NCBI GenBank assembly: GCA_035507035.1
Contig: DATJOJ010000066.1
Coordinates: 1 to 13,453, forward strand
Source of the DNA: DATJOJ01 sp035507035
Lineage (GTDB): Bacteria; Acidobacteriota; Terriglobia; Terriglobales; Acidobacteriaceae
Direction: 5' to 3'
Length of the DNA stretch: 13,453 bases
A model generated the notes under the pieces. The model saw only the letters and a program-made list of their open reading frames with translations, searched no databases and was not told where the DNA came from. This document shows positions 1 to 6,552 of the stretch, in pieces; positions within the stretch are counted from its first letter, which is position 1, and each line of letters begins with the position of its first letter. A program made the position numbers and the translations under genes.

Positions 1-197
1 CAGCCAACTCACTTGTTGCCAGCTGGGATGGAAATCACATCCTATAATCATCATCTGCGAAGGCTCCTTTCTTCCCAGCGCCTTGATCCTCAAACCAAGA
101 CTACCGGGTCCAATCGAGCCTTCGCTCTTATCCAATCAGCCTTTGGCGTATGATTCTGCGTTTCGCGGAATCTCCTCCGCGTCGATGTGATACTGCC

Positions 198-1577
198 ATG
201 CTGAAAACAATCGTCGGAATGGCTCTGTTGCTTTCTATTCTTCCTGCCGCAGCACAGACCCAGACCGCATCGAAACCCGAAGACGGTTTCTTTTCGGGGG
301 AGACATACGTCAATACGTTCTTTGGTCTTACTTTGCCTTTGCCGCAGGATGCCGACCTCCACCCTCTTGCGAAGAATGACGAGGCGCAGGAGACATTTCG
401 TCATACTCTATTCGGCGCTAACAGTGCCCGCAAAGGCTATCCCATAATCGTTGTCTTGGCAGACGAAATCAGTAAGACCGGAAATGCAGACCCACGGAAG
501 GCAGTGGCGGCACTCGGCGCACACGATATTGATACGGTACGGATAAATGGACGGGAATTTTTACGCGGCAGATGGAAGGCTGATGGTATCTATCGAGTCG
601 CATACGCAACAGCACTCAAAGGGTACATGCTATACGTGTCCACGTTCTCATACGATAAGAAAGTGTTGGATGAGTTTGAGAACAGCATTCGGCAACTGAC
701 CTTCTTCGATCCCACGAAAACGCGTAACCCGGAGGAGCCGGGGAATCACCCGTATGCGGCATCTCCAACATCAGCAGTACCCGTGATCGAACAAGAAAAT
801 GCCCACCCCAGCAATCGCCAAAGTACCGAATTACAGCCAAGCACAGCACCACAGGTTCATGAACTCACGTCGCAATCGAATTCTGGCAAGTTTTACGACA
901 AAGAGATGGACTTGCATTTCAATTATCCCGTTGAGATGAAGCTGCTGGATGGCGCTTCCGACATGGAGATCGGGCATCGCAACATTTTTGGGATGCCGGG
1001 CGATACCGACCCTGAACACCAGCAAGCTGAACGCTGCATGAAGATCCTGGTAGATGCTTGTCTCCCGGCAGACAAGGCACCTCAACGAAACGCCGACATC
1101 CAAGAGCTTTGGGTAGATGACTCGAAGCAATACAAAGAGTCTCGAAAGGCGGAGCCGATCTACGCGAAAATGCTGATGGTGGAGCTTCTACCAGAATGTG
1201 TACCGAAGAGGTTTAGAAAGAAGGAAGACGATGTTCTCGCAAGCATGGCATTAAGCGCGGTATCCATGCCGGGGATCGGGCGCATGCCGAAGCCGATCTG
1301 GTACGAGATCGGAAGGCAAAAAATCCACATGAACTCCGGAGTCGGCAGACCCATCGTTAACAGTGAAGTGGCTCCCGCGCCCTTGATTATTATGTCAATG
1401 GCGACCGAATGGCGTGGGCACTTGCTCGATTGGGTGTTCACGTCAAACGATACGGAGATATTCAACGAAATGACTAAAAGCATAGTGCGGTTCGGCGACG
1501 GGCCTTGGAGCCCGATGTTCGCACCCAACATCGGGCCAAAGGGCGCGGGAACGCCGATGACGATTCTTCCTAACTGA
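198..1577 (+). CDS. Secreted protein of unknown function with two similar domains
   Basis: I do not recognise a named family. The frame is open from an ATG at 150, but the ATG at 198 is preferred because it starts directly with a Sec signal peptide (MLKTIVGMALLLSILPAAAQ, cleavage after AAA), giving 459 residues. No convincing Shine-Dalgarno precedes either start. Two globular parts are visible in the 459-residue numbering: about 33-172, and about 230-435. A Ser/Thr/Pro/Gln-rich linker (173-229) separates them. Both parts begin with a strand of the type YxxxxxLxxxxP. Both end alike, with G-x-L, a hydrophobic strand containing S-x-D, an amphipathic helix and a closing hydrophobic stretch (SIRQLTF and SIVRF). 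This suggests an internal duplication. Cys280, Cys287 and Cys333 lie only in the second part. The product is probably periplasmic or extracellular. It converges on the LysR gene, and nothing nearby indicates its job. Confidence 0.75.
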   Translation: MLKTIVGMALLLSILPAAAQTQTASKPEDGFFSGETYVNTFFGLTLPLPQDADLHPLAKNDEAQETFRHTLFGANSARKGYPIIVVLADEISKTGNADPRKAVAALGAHDIDTVRINGREFLRGRWKADGIYRVAYATALKGYMLYVSTFSYDKKVLDEFENSIRQLTFFDPTKTRNPEEPGNHPYAASPTSAVPVIEQENAHPSNRQSTELQPSTAPQVHELTSQSNSGKFYDKEMDLHFNYPVEMKLLDGASDMEIGHRNIFGMPGDTDPEHQQAERCMKILVDACLPADKAPQRNADIQELWVDDSKQYKESRKAEPIYAKMLMVELLPECVPKRFRKKEDDVLASMALSAVSMPGIGRMPKPIWYEIGRQKIHMNSGVGRPIVNSEVAPAPLIIMSMATEWRGHLLDWVFTSNDTEIFNEMTKSIVRFGDGPWSPMFAPNIGPKGAGTPMTILPN

Positions 1578-1601
1578 GACCAGGGTCGCTTAGCATAGCT
1601 T

Positions 1602-1619
1602 CGCGATAAATCCATCGCG
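1602..1619. other. Small perfect hairpin between convergent genes
   Basis: CGCGAT and ATCGCG form a 6-bp stem around a 6-nt loop, 25 bases after the stop of the secreted-protein gene and upstream of the LysR stop codon. No T-run follows on either strand, so it is at best a weak or factor-assisted transcription end. The rest of the 194-bp convergent gap (1578-1771) shows nothing I can identify. Confidence 0.25.
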
Positions 1620-1771
1620 GCTAAACAACAACAAAGGGTAGTCGCGCAGCGGGGAACCACTGCCTGCCCAAAAAGTAGTTCTTTCGTAGAGTGGCAAACT
1701 TGACTTTCTTACCGGTGCTGGAGATTCGGCATCGCACGTTCAAGCGTTTGGCGGGATGAGGAATTTCAGAG

Positions 1772-2674
1772 CTACGCGTCGGTTTTCTTTCCCACTCCCG
1801 TCATCTGCCGCAGCAGCGCCACAAATGCGGTCGTCGCGACCGACAGCGTCCGGTCCCGCCGATAAGCCAATCCCAGCTCGCGGAACAGTTCGACGTCTTG
1901 CAAGTCGATTAACTTCACGCGTCCGGACTCGACTTCATCGCGAGCGAAAGACGCGCTGATCAACGAGACTCCCAGATCCGCGGCGACGAAGCTTTTAATC
2001 ATTCCAATGCTGGGCAGTTCCATCCGGACCTGCAGTTCGGCGTTGAAGGGACGAAACAGCTTGTCGAGCATTCGCCGCGTGTGCCCGGTCTTCGGGAACA
2101 GCAGCGGAAACTTCACCGCTTCGCTGACAGGCACAACCTTGTGCTTGGCCAGTGGATTTTTCGGGCTGACCATCAGCATCAGTTTGTCGCGGAAGATCGG
2201 CTGGATTTTCAGGCTTGGCGATGTAATCGGCAATGTCAACACTCCGACTTCGACCTGCCCGTTCTCCAGCTTCTCGACAATCTTGTAACTGAAATTGCGA
2301 TAGATGCTGATCTGCACCGGCGGATAGCGTCGGCAATATTCGCTGAACACTTCCGGCAAAACGTACAGGCACGTCGCTTCATTCGCGCCCACGCGCAACG
2401 TGCCGCGCGGTGTGCCGCTGTGATCGGCGACGGCGGTCAACGATTCCTCGCGCAGCGCCTTCATCCGTTCCGCGTATTCGTAGAAGATTTGCCCCGCCGG
2501 CGTCAACTTGACCGTCTTCCCGGAGCGGTCGAGCAGCCGGTCTCCATACTCCTGCTCCAACTGGCGAATCTGCGCGCTCACCGCCGACTGCGAGCGGAAC
2601 ACTTTTTCCCCGGCGCGCGAGAAGCTCCCTTGCCGCGCCACTTCCAGAAACGTTGTGAGCTGATCGAAGTCCAT
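1772..2674 (-). CDS. LysR-type transcriptional regulator
   Basis: This 300-residue protein has the standard length and order of the LysR family. The N-terminal winged helix-turn-helix (residues about 1-60) has the signature FLEVARQGSFSRAG, then a recognition helix region SQSAVSAQIRQLE and LTPAGQIFYEYAERM at the start of the linker helix. A two-lobed effector-binding domain follows (about 90-295), beginning GTLRVGANE, with the VGVLT and GVSLISASF strands typical of the fold. It acts in the cytoplasm as a DNA-binding activator or repressor. The ATG at 2674 is chosen because family members begin exactly at MDFDQLTTFLEV; no clear Shine-Dalgarno precedes it. It is transcribed divergently from a threonine ammonia-lyase gene, so that gene is the natural candidate target, and autoregulation is likely. 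The effector cannot be read from sequence; threonine, 2-oxobutyrate or a branched-chain metabolite are guesses from context. LysR identity is secure, the specific regulon is not. Confidence 0.95.
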   Translation of the reverse strand: MDFDQLTTFLEVARQGSFSRAGEKVFRSQSAVSAQIRQLEQEYGDRLLDRSGKTVKLTPAGQIFYEYAERMKALREESLTAVADHSGTPRGTLRVGANEATCLYVLPEVFSEYCRRYPPVQISIYRNFSYKIVEKLENGQVEVGVLTLPITSPSLKIQPIFRDKLMLMVSPKNPLAKHKVVPVSEAVKFPLLFPKTGHTRRMLDKLFRPFNAELQVRMELPSIGMIKSFVAADLGVSLISASFARDEVESGRVKLIDLQDVELFRELGLAYRRDRTLSVATTAFVALLRQMTGVGKKTDA

Positions 2675-2874
2675 GGATTACGGGAGTATCAAGTGAAGGT
2701 CCAGTCCTGCCAAACCGATCTTTTTCGCGGCGCTCATACCCGGCCGGCTTTTCGCACTGCCAGTAAACCGGAGTTCCGCCTCGGCGGCAAGACCTGAAAT
2801 TCTTATCTCCGCGATCAAATTTCTTAATGGACGCATCTCCTCACAGCTTCACGGTAAGATGTGGCTCACACATC
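2675..2874. promoter_or_regulatory. Divergent intergenic region with candidate LysR operator
   Basis: The 200 bases between the LysR and threonine ammonia-lyase starts must hold both promoters. An inverted repeat GAAATT (2796-2801) - 16 bases - AATTTC (2818-2823) lies in the AT-rich part. It overlaps a near direct repeat (AAATTCTTA at about 2798 and AAATTTCTTA at 2817-2826). LysR proteins usually bind imperfect dyads with a T-N11-A core in such regions, so this is a reasonable operator candidate, but the match is not diagnostic. A CCGCC-TC-GGCGG palindrome (2776-2787) and an 8-bp CCGGCCGG palindrome (2740-2747) lie further upstream. No clear -35/-10 pair could be assigned. Confidence 0.35.
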
Positions 2875-4083
2875 ATGATTGGACTCCCGGATATCCAGAC
2901 TGCGCTGGGCCGAATTCGCTCCGACATTCGCATTTCGCCCTGCAATCACTCGGAAACATTCTCCACGCTGACCAACAACTCCATTTTTCTGAAGCTCGAC
3001 AATCAGCAACGCACCGGAGCCTTCAAAGAACGCGGCGCGCTGAACCGTATGCTCACGCTCACGCCCAATGAGCGAGCCCACGGTGTCATTGCCGCCTCAG
3101 CAGGGAACCATGCGCAGGGAGTGGCTTACCACGCCGGCCGTCACGGGATCAAAGCGCGGATTTTTATGCCACTTCCCACGCCCCTGACAAAGGTTTCGGC
3201 CACACGCGGTTATGGGGCTGAGGTGGTTCTGCATGGCGCCAATTACGACGAAGCTTTTGCCGCGGCGCTCGAAAATGCTCAGCAGGATCACCTCACACTG
3301 ATTCACGCTTTCGACGATGACTGTGTGATCGCGGGGCAGGGAACTCTCGGCTTGGAAATTCTGCAGCAGCATTCGGACATCCAGGTTTTAGTCGTGCCGA
3401 TCGGCGGCGGCGGGCTGATTGGCGGCATTGCCTGCGCGGTGAAGGAAACGAACCCGTCTGTGCTTGTTTTCGGAGTGCAGCCTGCGCGGCTTCCTTCCAT
3501 GAAAGCGGCGGTGGCGGAAGGCAAGCCGGTCACGCTGGACGCGGCCAAGACCATCGCCGACGGAATCGCGGTCCGGCGCGCGGGAGAACGCACGCTGCCG
3601 CTGGTCCAGAAATACGTCGATGACATCGTCACGGTCGAAGAAGAAGAGATTGCCAATGCGGTTCTGCTTCTGCTGGAGCGGGAAAAAACTCTGGCGGAAG
3701 GCGCGGGCGCCGCTGCGCTGGCTGCGGTTCTCAATCGTAAATTGCCGCTGGCCGCAAAACGCGTGGCAGTTCTGGTTTGCGGGGGAAATATCGATGTCAC
3801 GCTGCTCTCGCGCATCATCGAACGAGGTTTAGTCAAAGACGGACGCCTGGTTCGCCTCCGCGTCCATCTCCCCGATTATCCCGGCGCACTGCATCGCCTG
3901 ACCGGAATTCTCGCCGAACATCGCGCCAACATCGTCGAGACCGCCTACGATCGCGCCTATCACGGCGTGAACCTGGGAGACACGGCGATTGACATCACCA
4001 TGGAAACGCGCGGCCCCGAACACATCACCGAACTGTTAGCCGCACTTGTCGCGGCGGGGTACACGCACGAGAGAATTCTGTAG
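2875..4083 (+). CDS. ilvA: Threonine ammonia-lyase (threonine dehydratase) with ACT domain
   Basis: This PLP-dependent enzyme deaminates L-threonine to 2-oxobutyrate, either as the first step to isoleucine or in threonine catabolism. The frame is open from an ATG at 2827, but homologues start like MIGLPDIQTALGRIR, so the ATG at 2875 is preferred, giving 402 residues. That is the usual size of the form with one regulatory domain. In this numbering, Lys51 in RTGAFKERG is the Schiff-base lysine. SAGNHAQG (75-82) is the substrate loop, GGGG (177-180) binds the PLP phosphate, and CGGN is at 302-305. Residues about 324-402 form an ACT-type domain (LRVHLPDYPGALHRLTGILA), absent from simple serine dehydratases, that probably senses an allosteric ligand. 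All key residues are present. It is divergent from the LysR gene. A biodegradative (tdcB-type) role is possible; the choice between biosynthesis and catabolism cannot be made from this window. Confidence 0.93.
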   Translation: MIGLPDIQTALGRIRSDIRISPCNHSETFSTLTNNSIFLKLDNQQRTGAFKERGALNRMLTLTPNERAHGVIAASAGNHAQGVAYHAGRHGIKARIFMPLPTPLTKVSATRGYGAEVVLHGANYDEAFAAALENAQQDHLTLIHAFDDDCVIAGQGTLGLEILQQHSDIQVLVVPIGGGGLIGGIACAVKETNPSVLVFGVQPARLPSMKAAVAEGKPVTLDAAKTIADGIAVRRAGERTLPLVQKYVDDIVTVEEEEIANAVLLLLEREKTLAEGAGAAALAAVLNRKLPLAAKRVAVLVCGGNIDVTLLSRIIERGLVKDGRLVRLRVHLPDYPGALHRLTGILAEHRANIVETAYDRAYHGVNLGDTAIDITMETRGPEHITELLAALVAAGYTHERIL

Positions 4084-4095
4084 CGGGGCAAATTT

Positions 4096-4109
4096 AGAAG
4101 ATCGCTTCT
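4096..4109. other. Short hairpin between convergent genes
   Basis: AGAAG-ATCG-CTTCT lies 12 bases after the lyase stop and 25 bases from the stop of the convergent FecR-like gene. A 5-bp stem with only a short AAATTT stretch on the minus-strand side is too weak to call a terminator, though its location fits a shared transcription end. Confidence 0.2.
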
Positions 4110-4133
4110 TGACGTTGCGTCTACCTGAATTCT

Positions 4134-4796
4134 TTAGGGTTTCCAATTGCTGACTGGGGGCTTGCTGCCTCCGCACTGGAGCACGCACCAGATCAGCACG
4201 CCCGCTCCCGCGGCCCCGGCGGCAATCCATTTCGGATTCGGCAACGTACCCGCATTCGGCCTGGGAGGCGCTCCGCACAACTCCGACTCGTCGTATTTTT
4301 TCTGCTCACCCTGATGCACCGATCCTTGTTCCTGCTGCCCAACGGCCTTCTCAAGTGAACTCTTGCTGGCGCCGTGCTCCCATTTCACGTTCACGTCCTT
4401 GGTGCGCGCGGAAACCTGTACGCTGCCGCTCATATCGACCACTTCGTACTGCGTCCATTCACTTGCCACGGGAATGACCGTGATGCAGCGGACCAGAACT
4501 TTGAAGCTCGTGGAAGTCTCGACCGAGACGCCGCCGTGATCGAGTTCGATCGCGTCTCCCTGAAATTTCACCACTGATTCCGGCTCGACTAGTACCGACG
4601 AGCCTTCCAGATTCAACGTGGCAGAAAAACCAGGCCGGGTCTCGACCACATCGCCGGAGAACACAGCCGAAGCGTCTTTCGCCTCGTAACCGTTCACCCA
4701 CACTCCGCCCTGCGTGTGCACGATGGCAGACTGAGTCTGCGCCAGCAGCGAGGCCGGCACGAGGACGATCATCCCCCAGCAAATAAAACGGCGCAC
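4134..4796 (-). CDS. Secreted FecR-like protein with C-terminal membrane segment
   Basis: The 220-residue product starts with a Sec signal (MRRFICWGMIVLVPASLLAQ) and then resembles the FecR beta-sandwich domain: SAIVHTQGGVWVNG, FSGDVVETRPGFSATLNL, SSVLVEPESVVKF and a later GGVSVET strand (about residues 23-130). This pattern is typical of FecR-like domains in secreted proteins rather than the classical anti-sigma FecR, which has a cytoplasmic N-terminus absent here. A charged low-complexity stretch (about 143-172, Gln/Glu/Lys-rich) leads to a hydrophobic segment (190-206, WIAAGAAGAGVLIWCVL) and a short basic tail. The mature domain is therefore probably periplasmic and tethered to the membrane by its C-terminus. 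It starts at GTG (4796), supported by a strong Shine-Dalgarno. It has no sigma factor neighbour and appears monocistronic. Ligand and role are unknown. Confidence 0.8.
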   Translation of the reverse strand: MRRFICWGMIVLVPASLLAQTQSAIVHTQGGVWVNGYEAKDASAVFSGDVVETRPGFSATLNLEGSSVLVEPESVVKFQGDAIELDHGGVSVETSTSFKVLVRCITVIPVASEWTQYEVVDMSGSVQVSARTKDVNVKWEHGASKSSLEKAVGQQEQGSVHQGEQKKYDESELCGAPPRPNAGTLPNPKWIAAGAAGAGVLIWCVLQCGGSKPPVSNWKP

Positions 4797-4806
4797 CCTA
4801 AACGCA

Positions 4807-4813
4807 CTCCTCC
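4807..4813 (-). promoter_or_regulatory. Shine-Dalgarno fixing a GTG start
   Basis: On the minus strand GGAGGAG lies 10 bases before the GTG at 4796. It is the strongest ribosome-binding site in the window and decides the start of the FecR-like gene, since the next in-frame ATG (residue 9) lies inside the signal peptide. Confidence 0.6.
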
Positions 4814-5063
4814 GAGCCGCACATTTTCACAAGGTCCTACTTGGAATCGTAAGGTGGCGAGCCGCTTGCGTCTATTAACCCTCTGGATGACCGTGGCTCG
4901 TTAGTACGCCCGTAGTTTCGTCGTAGCGGCGCACAAAATGTAGGATTTTTTACAATTGTGAAGCCTTTGCCGATTTGGGTAAAACTTTGTAAATCATCAA
5001 CTTCCACCGCTACTCGGGATGTAAATTACTAGAGGGGCTTGGGAATTGTTTGCAGGGCACCTC
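4814..5063. other. Long divergent intergenic stretch, mostly unassigned
   Basis: The gap between the FecR-like and DUF5666 genes is 372 bp (4797-5168) and holds no supported gene. The centre (about 4935-5035) is clearly AT-rich compared with the surrounding genes and includes an ACAATTGT palindrome (4952-4959). A possible plus-strand promoter is TTGTGA (4956-4961), 18 bases, TAAAAC (4980-4985), with four of six matches in each box; this is weak evidence. The right end carries the palindromes listed separately. Confidence 0.3.
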
Positions 5064-5119
5064 GGTGGCTGAAGCCGCTCGAACATATAGCAAGTGATCG
5101 CAGCGCTCGAAGCGCTGCG
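5064..5119. repeat. Pair of REP-like palindromes (GCT-n-AAGC core)
   Basis: Two adjacent palindromes precede the DUF5666 gene. The first (5064-5079) folds as GGTGGCT/AGCCGCT with a GA loop and two wobble pairs. The second (5099-5119) is a perfect 9-bp stem, CGCAGCGCT-CGA-AGCGCTGCG, followed by CCACCC. Both share a GCT-(2-3 nt)-AGC centre. Such short GC-rich palindromes resemble dispersed extragenic repeats seen in acidobacterial genomes (recalled, not searched). They end 49 bases before the start codon and could fold in the 5' leader. Confidence 0.5.
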
Positions 5120-5168
5120 CCACCCAAGATTCCTACAGAAAATCGAAAGGTGTTCTAAACGGGGCGGT

Positions 5169-6431
5169 ATGAACAGCAGAACCGCAGTGTGGACGACCCT
5201 GATTTTGGTTTCCGCGATGCTCTTGATTGTGCCCGCAAATGCGCAGCGTCCGGGCGTGGCCTTGGCTGCGGCCGGGCTGCAACCCGCGCTCGCGCAGAAC
5301 ACGCAATCCTCAGTTGCACGCGTGATCGGCACCATCAAAGCCATCAACGGCAGTACGCTGACCGTCGCCCCCGCCTCCGGTCCAGAAATCACCGCAATCG
5401 TGCAACCGAATGCACGCATTCTGAAGCTGGAACCGGGTGAAAAGGACGTAAAGAACGCGACCCCGATCCAACTTACCGATCTGCAAGTAGGCGACACGGT
5501 TCGCGTGCGTGGCTTCGCGGCGCAGGGTGCAACATCGATCCCGGCGCTGGAAGTTCTGGTGATCACACGCTCGGCGGTCGCGGCGGAAAGCGACAAGATT
5601 CGCGAGGATTGGCAGAAGCGAGGCTTGGGCGGTCTCGTGACTGGAGTTGATCCGGCTAGCGGAACGATCACGATTTCCGTCACCGGATTCACCGGTAGAA
5701 AGTCGATCGCCATCCACACTTCCAAGAGCACGATCTTCCGCCGCTACGCTCCCAATTCGGTGAAGTTCGAGGATGCCAGCGCCAGTTCGCTGGCGCAGAT
5801 CAAATCCGGGGACCAATTGCGCGCGCGGGGACAGCGCAGCGCCGACGGCACAGAATTCACCGCCGAAGAAGTTGTGACTGGCAGCTTCCGAAATGTTGCC
5901 GGGCTCGTCAATTCTGTAGATGCAAGCTCCGGCATTGTCACCGTTCAGGATGTGCTGAGCAAAAAATCTGTGCAGGTGAAGATCACTTCCGATTCGCAGT
6001 TGCATCAGCTTCCGCCGGAAATGGCGCAGCGAATAGCTTTTCGTCTGAAAGCCGCCGCTGCAGGTGGAATGCCTCCCGGAGCGTCGGGAGCGGGGCGTGG
6101 GCAGTCCGGACAAGGGCAAGGGGCGAGTGGCGCGAATGCGAGCGGTTCCGAAGGGGGCGGCACGCATCCCGGCATGGGAATGCGAGCGGGCGGAGGAGAC
6201 TTTCAGCAGATTCTCAGCCGAATGCCGACCGTGACCATCGCCGATCTGCATAAAGGCGACGCGGTCATGATGGTCGCCACTGAGGGTTCGCCGACGACAC
6301 CGAGCACCGCCATCAATCTGCTGAGCGGCGTGGAACCGATTCTGCGGGCTGCACCGAATGGCAGCGAGGCCATGATGATGACCCCCTGGAGCCTGGGAGG
6401 CGGCATGCCCGGCGGCGATACCGGGAATTAG
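5169..6431 (+). CDS. Secreted DUF5666-type multi-repeat protein with Gly-rich insert
   Basis: The frame is open from an ATG at 5094, which lies upstream of the palindrome. The ATG at 5169 is preferred because it starts a Sec signal peptide (MNSRTAVWTTLILVSAMLL, cleavage after ANA) and has GGGGCGG just upstream, giving 420 residues. Three beta-rich repeats of DUF5666/OB-fold type follow. Repeat 1 (about 50-135) has RVIGTIKAINGSTLTV ending LQVGDTVRVRGFA. Repeat 2 (about 153-240) has GLVTGVDPASGTITI ending IKSGDQLRARGQ. Repeat 3 (about 242-391) has GLVNSVDASSGIVTV ending LHKGDAVMMVATEG. Repeat 3 is interrupted by a Gly/Ser/Ala/Gln-rich stretch (about 299-344), and the tail is Gly/Met-rich. The product should be periplasmic or extracellular. 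It lies 121 bp upstream of a TonB-dependent receptor on the same strand, suggesting a related envelope role. The biochemical function of the domain is not established. Confidence 0.85.
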   Translation: MNSRTAVWTTLILVSAMLLIVPANAQRPGVALAAAGLQPALAQNTQSSVARVIGTIKAINGSTLTVAPASGPEITAIVQPNARILKLEPGEKDVKNATPIQLTDLQVGDTVRVRGFAAQGATSIPALEVLVITRSAVAAESDKIREDWQKRGLGGLVTGVDPASGTITISVTGFTGRKSIAIHTSKSTIFRRYAPNSVKFEDASASSLAQIKSGDQLRARGQRSADGTEFTAEEVVTGSFRNVAGLVNSVDASSGIVTVQDVLSKKSVQVKITSDSQLHQLPPEMAQRIAFRLKAAAAGGMPPGASGAGRGQSGQGQGASGANASGSEGGGTHPGMGMRAGGGDFQQILSRMPTVTIADLHKGDAVMMVATEGSPTTPSTAINLLSGVEPILRAAPNGSEAMMMTPWSLGGGMPGGDTGN

Positions 6432-6437
6432 CAATTA

Positions 6438-6485
6438 GGGCTAAAAGCCCATGTTTTCGGACTATGTAGAGTAGCGAAGTAGTCC
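6438..6485 (+). other. Hairpin and inverted repeat before the receptor gene
   Basis: GGGCT-AAA-AGCCC (6438-6450) starts 7 bases after the DUF5666 stop and is followed by ATGTTTTC, so it could act as a weak terminator or as another GCT-n-AAGC palindrome. A second inverted repeat, GGACTA (6459-6464) and TAGTCC (6480-6485), lies in the presumed leader of the receptor gene. The rest of the 121-bp gap holds no clear promoter. Confidence 0.3.
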
Positions 6486-6552
6486 AAGCGAGATTCTTAC
6501 GAAGGCGAATCTGTTTACCTTCAATTCATTCTTAGAGGACCGAGAACCAAAA

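Noticed and set aside
16..48. TATAAT (43-48) with TTGCCA (16-21) as a promoter for the first secreted protein
   Set aside because: The spacer is 21 bases, longer than the usual 16-18, and there would be a 150-base leader; only the -10 box is convincing.
1..153. Open frame from the left edge ending at a TGA at 151-153 (about 50 codons), possibly the tail of an upstream gene
   Set aside because: The translation matches no family I know and lacks domain signals, and the edge gives no start; too weak to list as a gene.
150..197. ATG at 150 as start of the first secreted protein
   Set aside because: It would put 16 residues, including several arginines and a cysteine, before a complete signal peptide starting at 198.
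1680..1750. Possible tRNA or small RNA in the convergent gap after the first gene
   Set aside because: No T-loop consensus, acceptor stem or CCA end can be found; no terminator-like T-run either.
2081..2797. 238-codon plus-strand frame across the LysR gene and its upstream region
   Set aside because: It is antisense to a canonical LysR gene; the Arg/His/Gln-rich translation is typical of a shadow frame.
5094..5168. ATG at 5094 as start of the DUF5666 gene
   Set aside because: The extra 25 residues are encoded by the 9-bp palindrome region and precede an ideal signal peptide at 5169.
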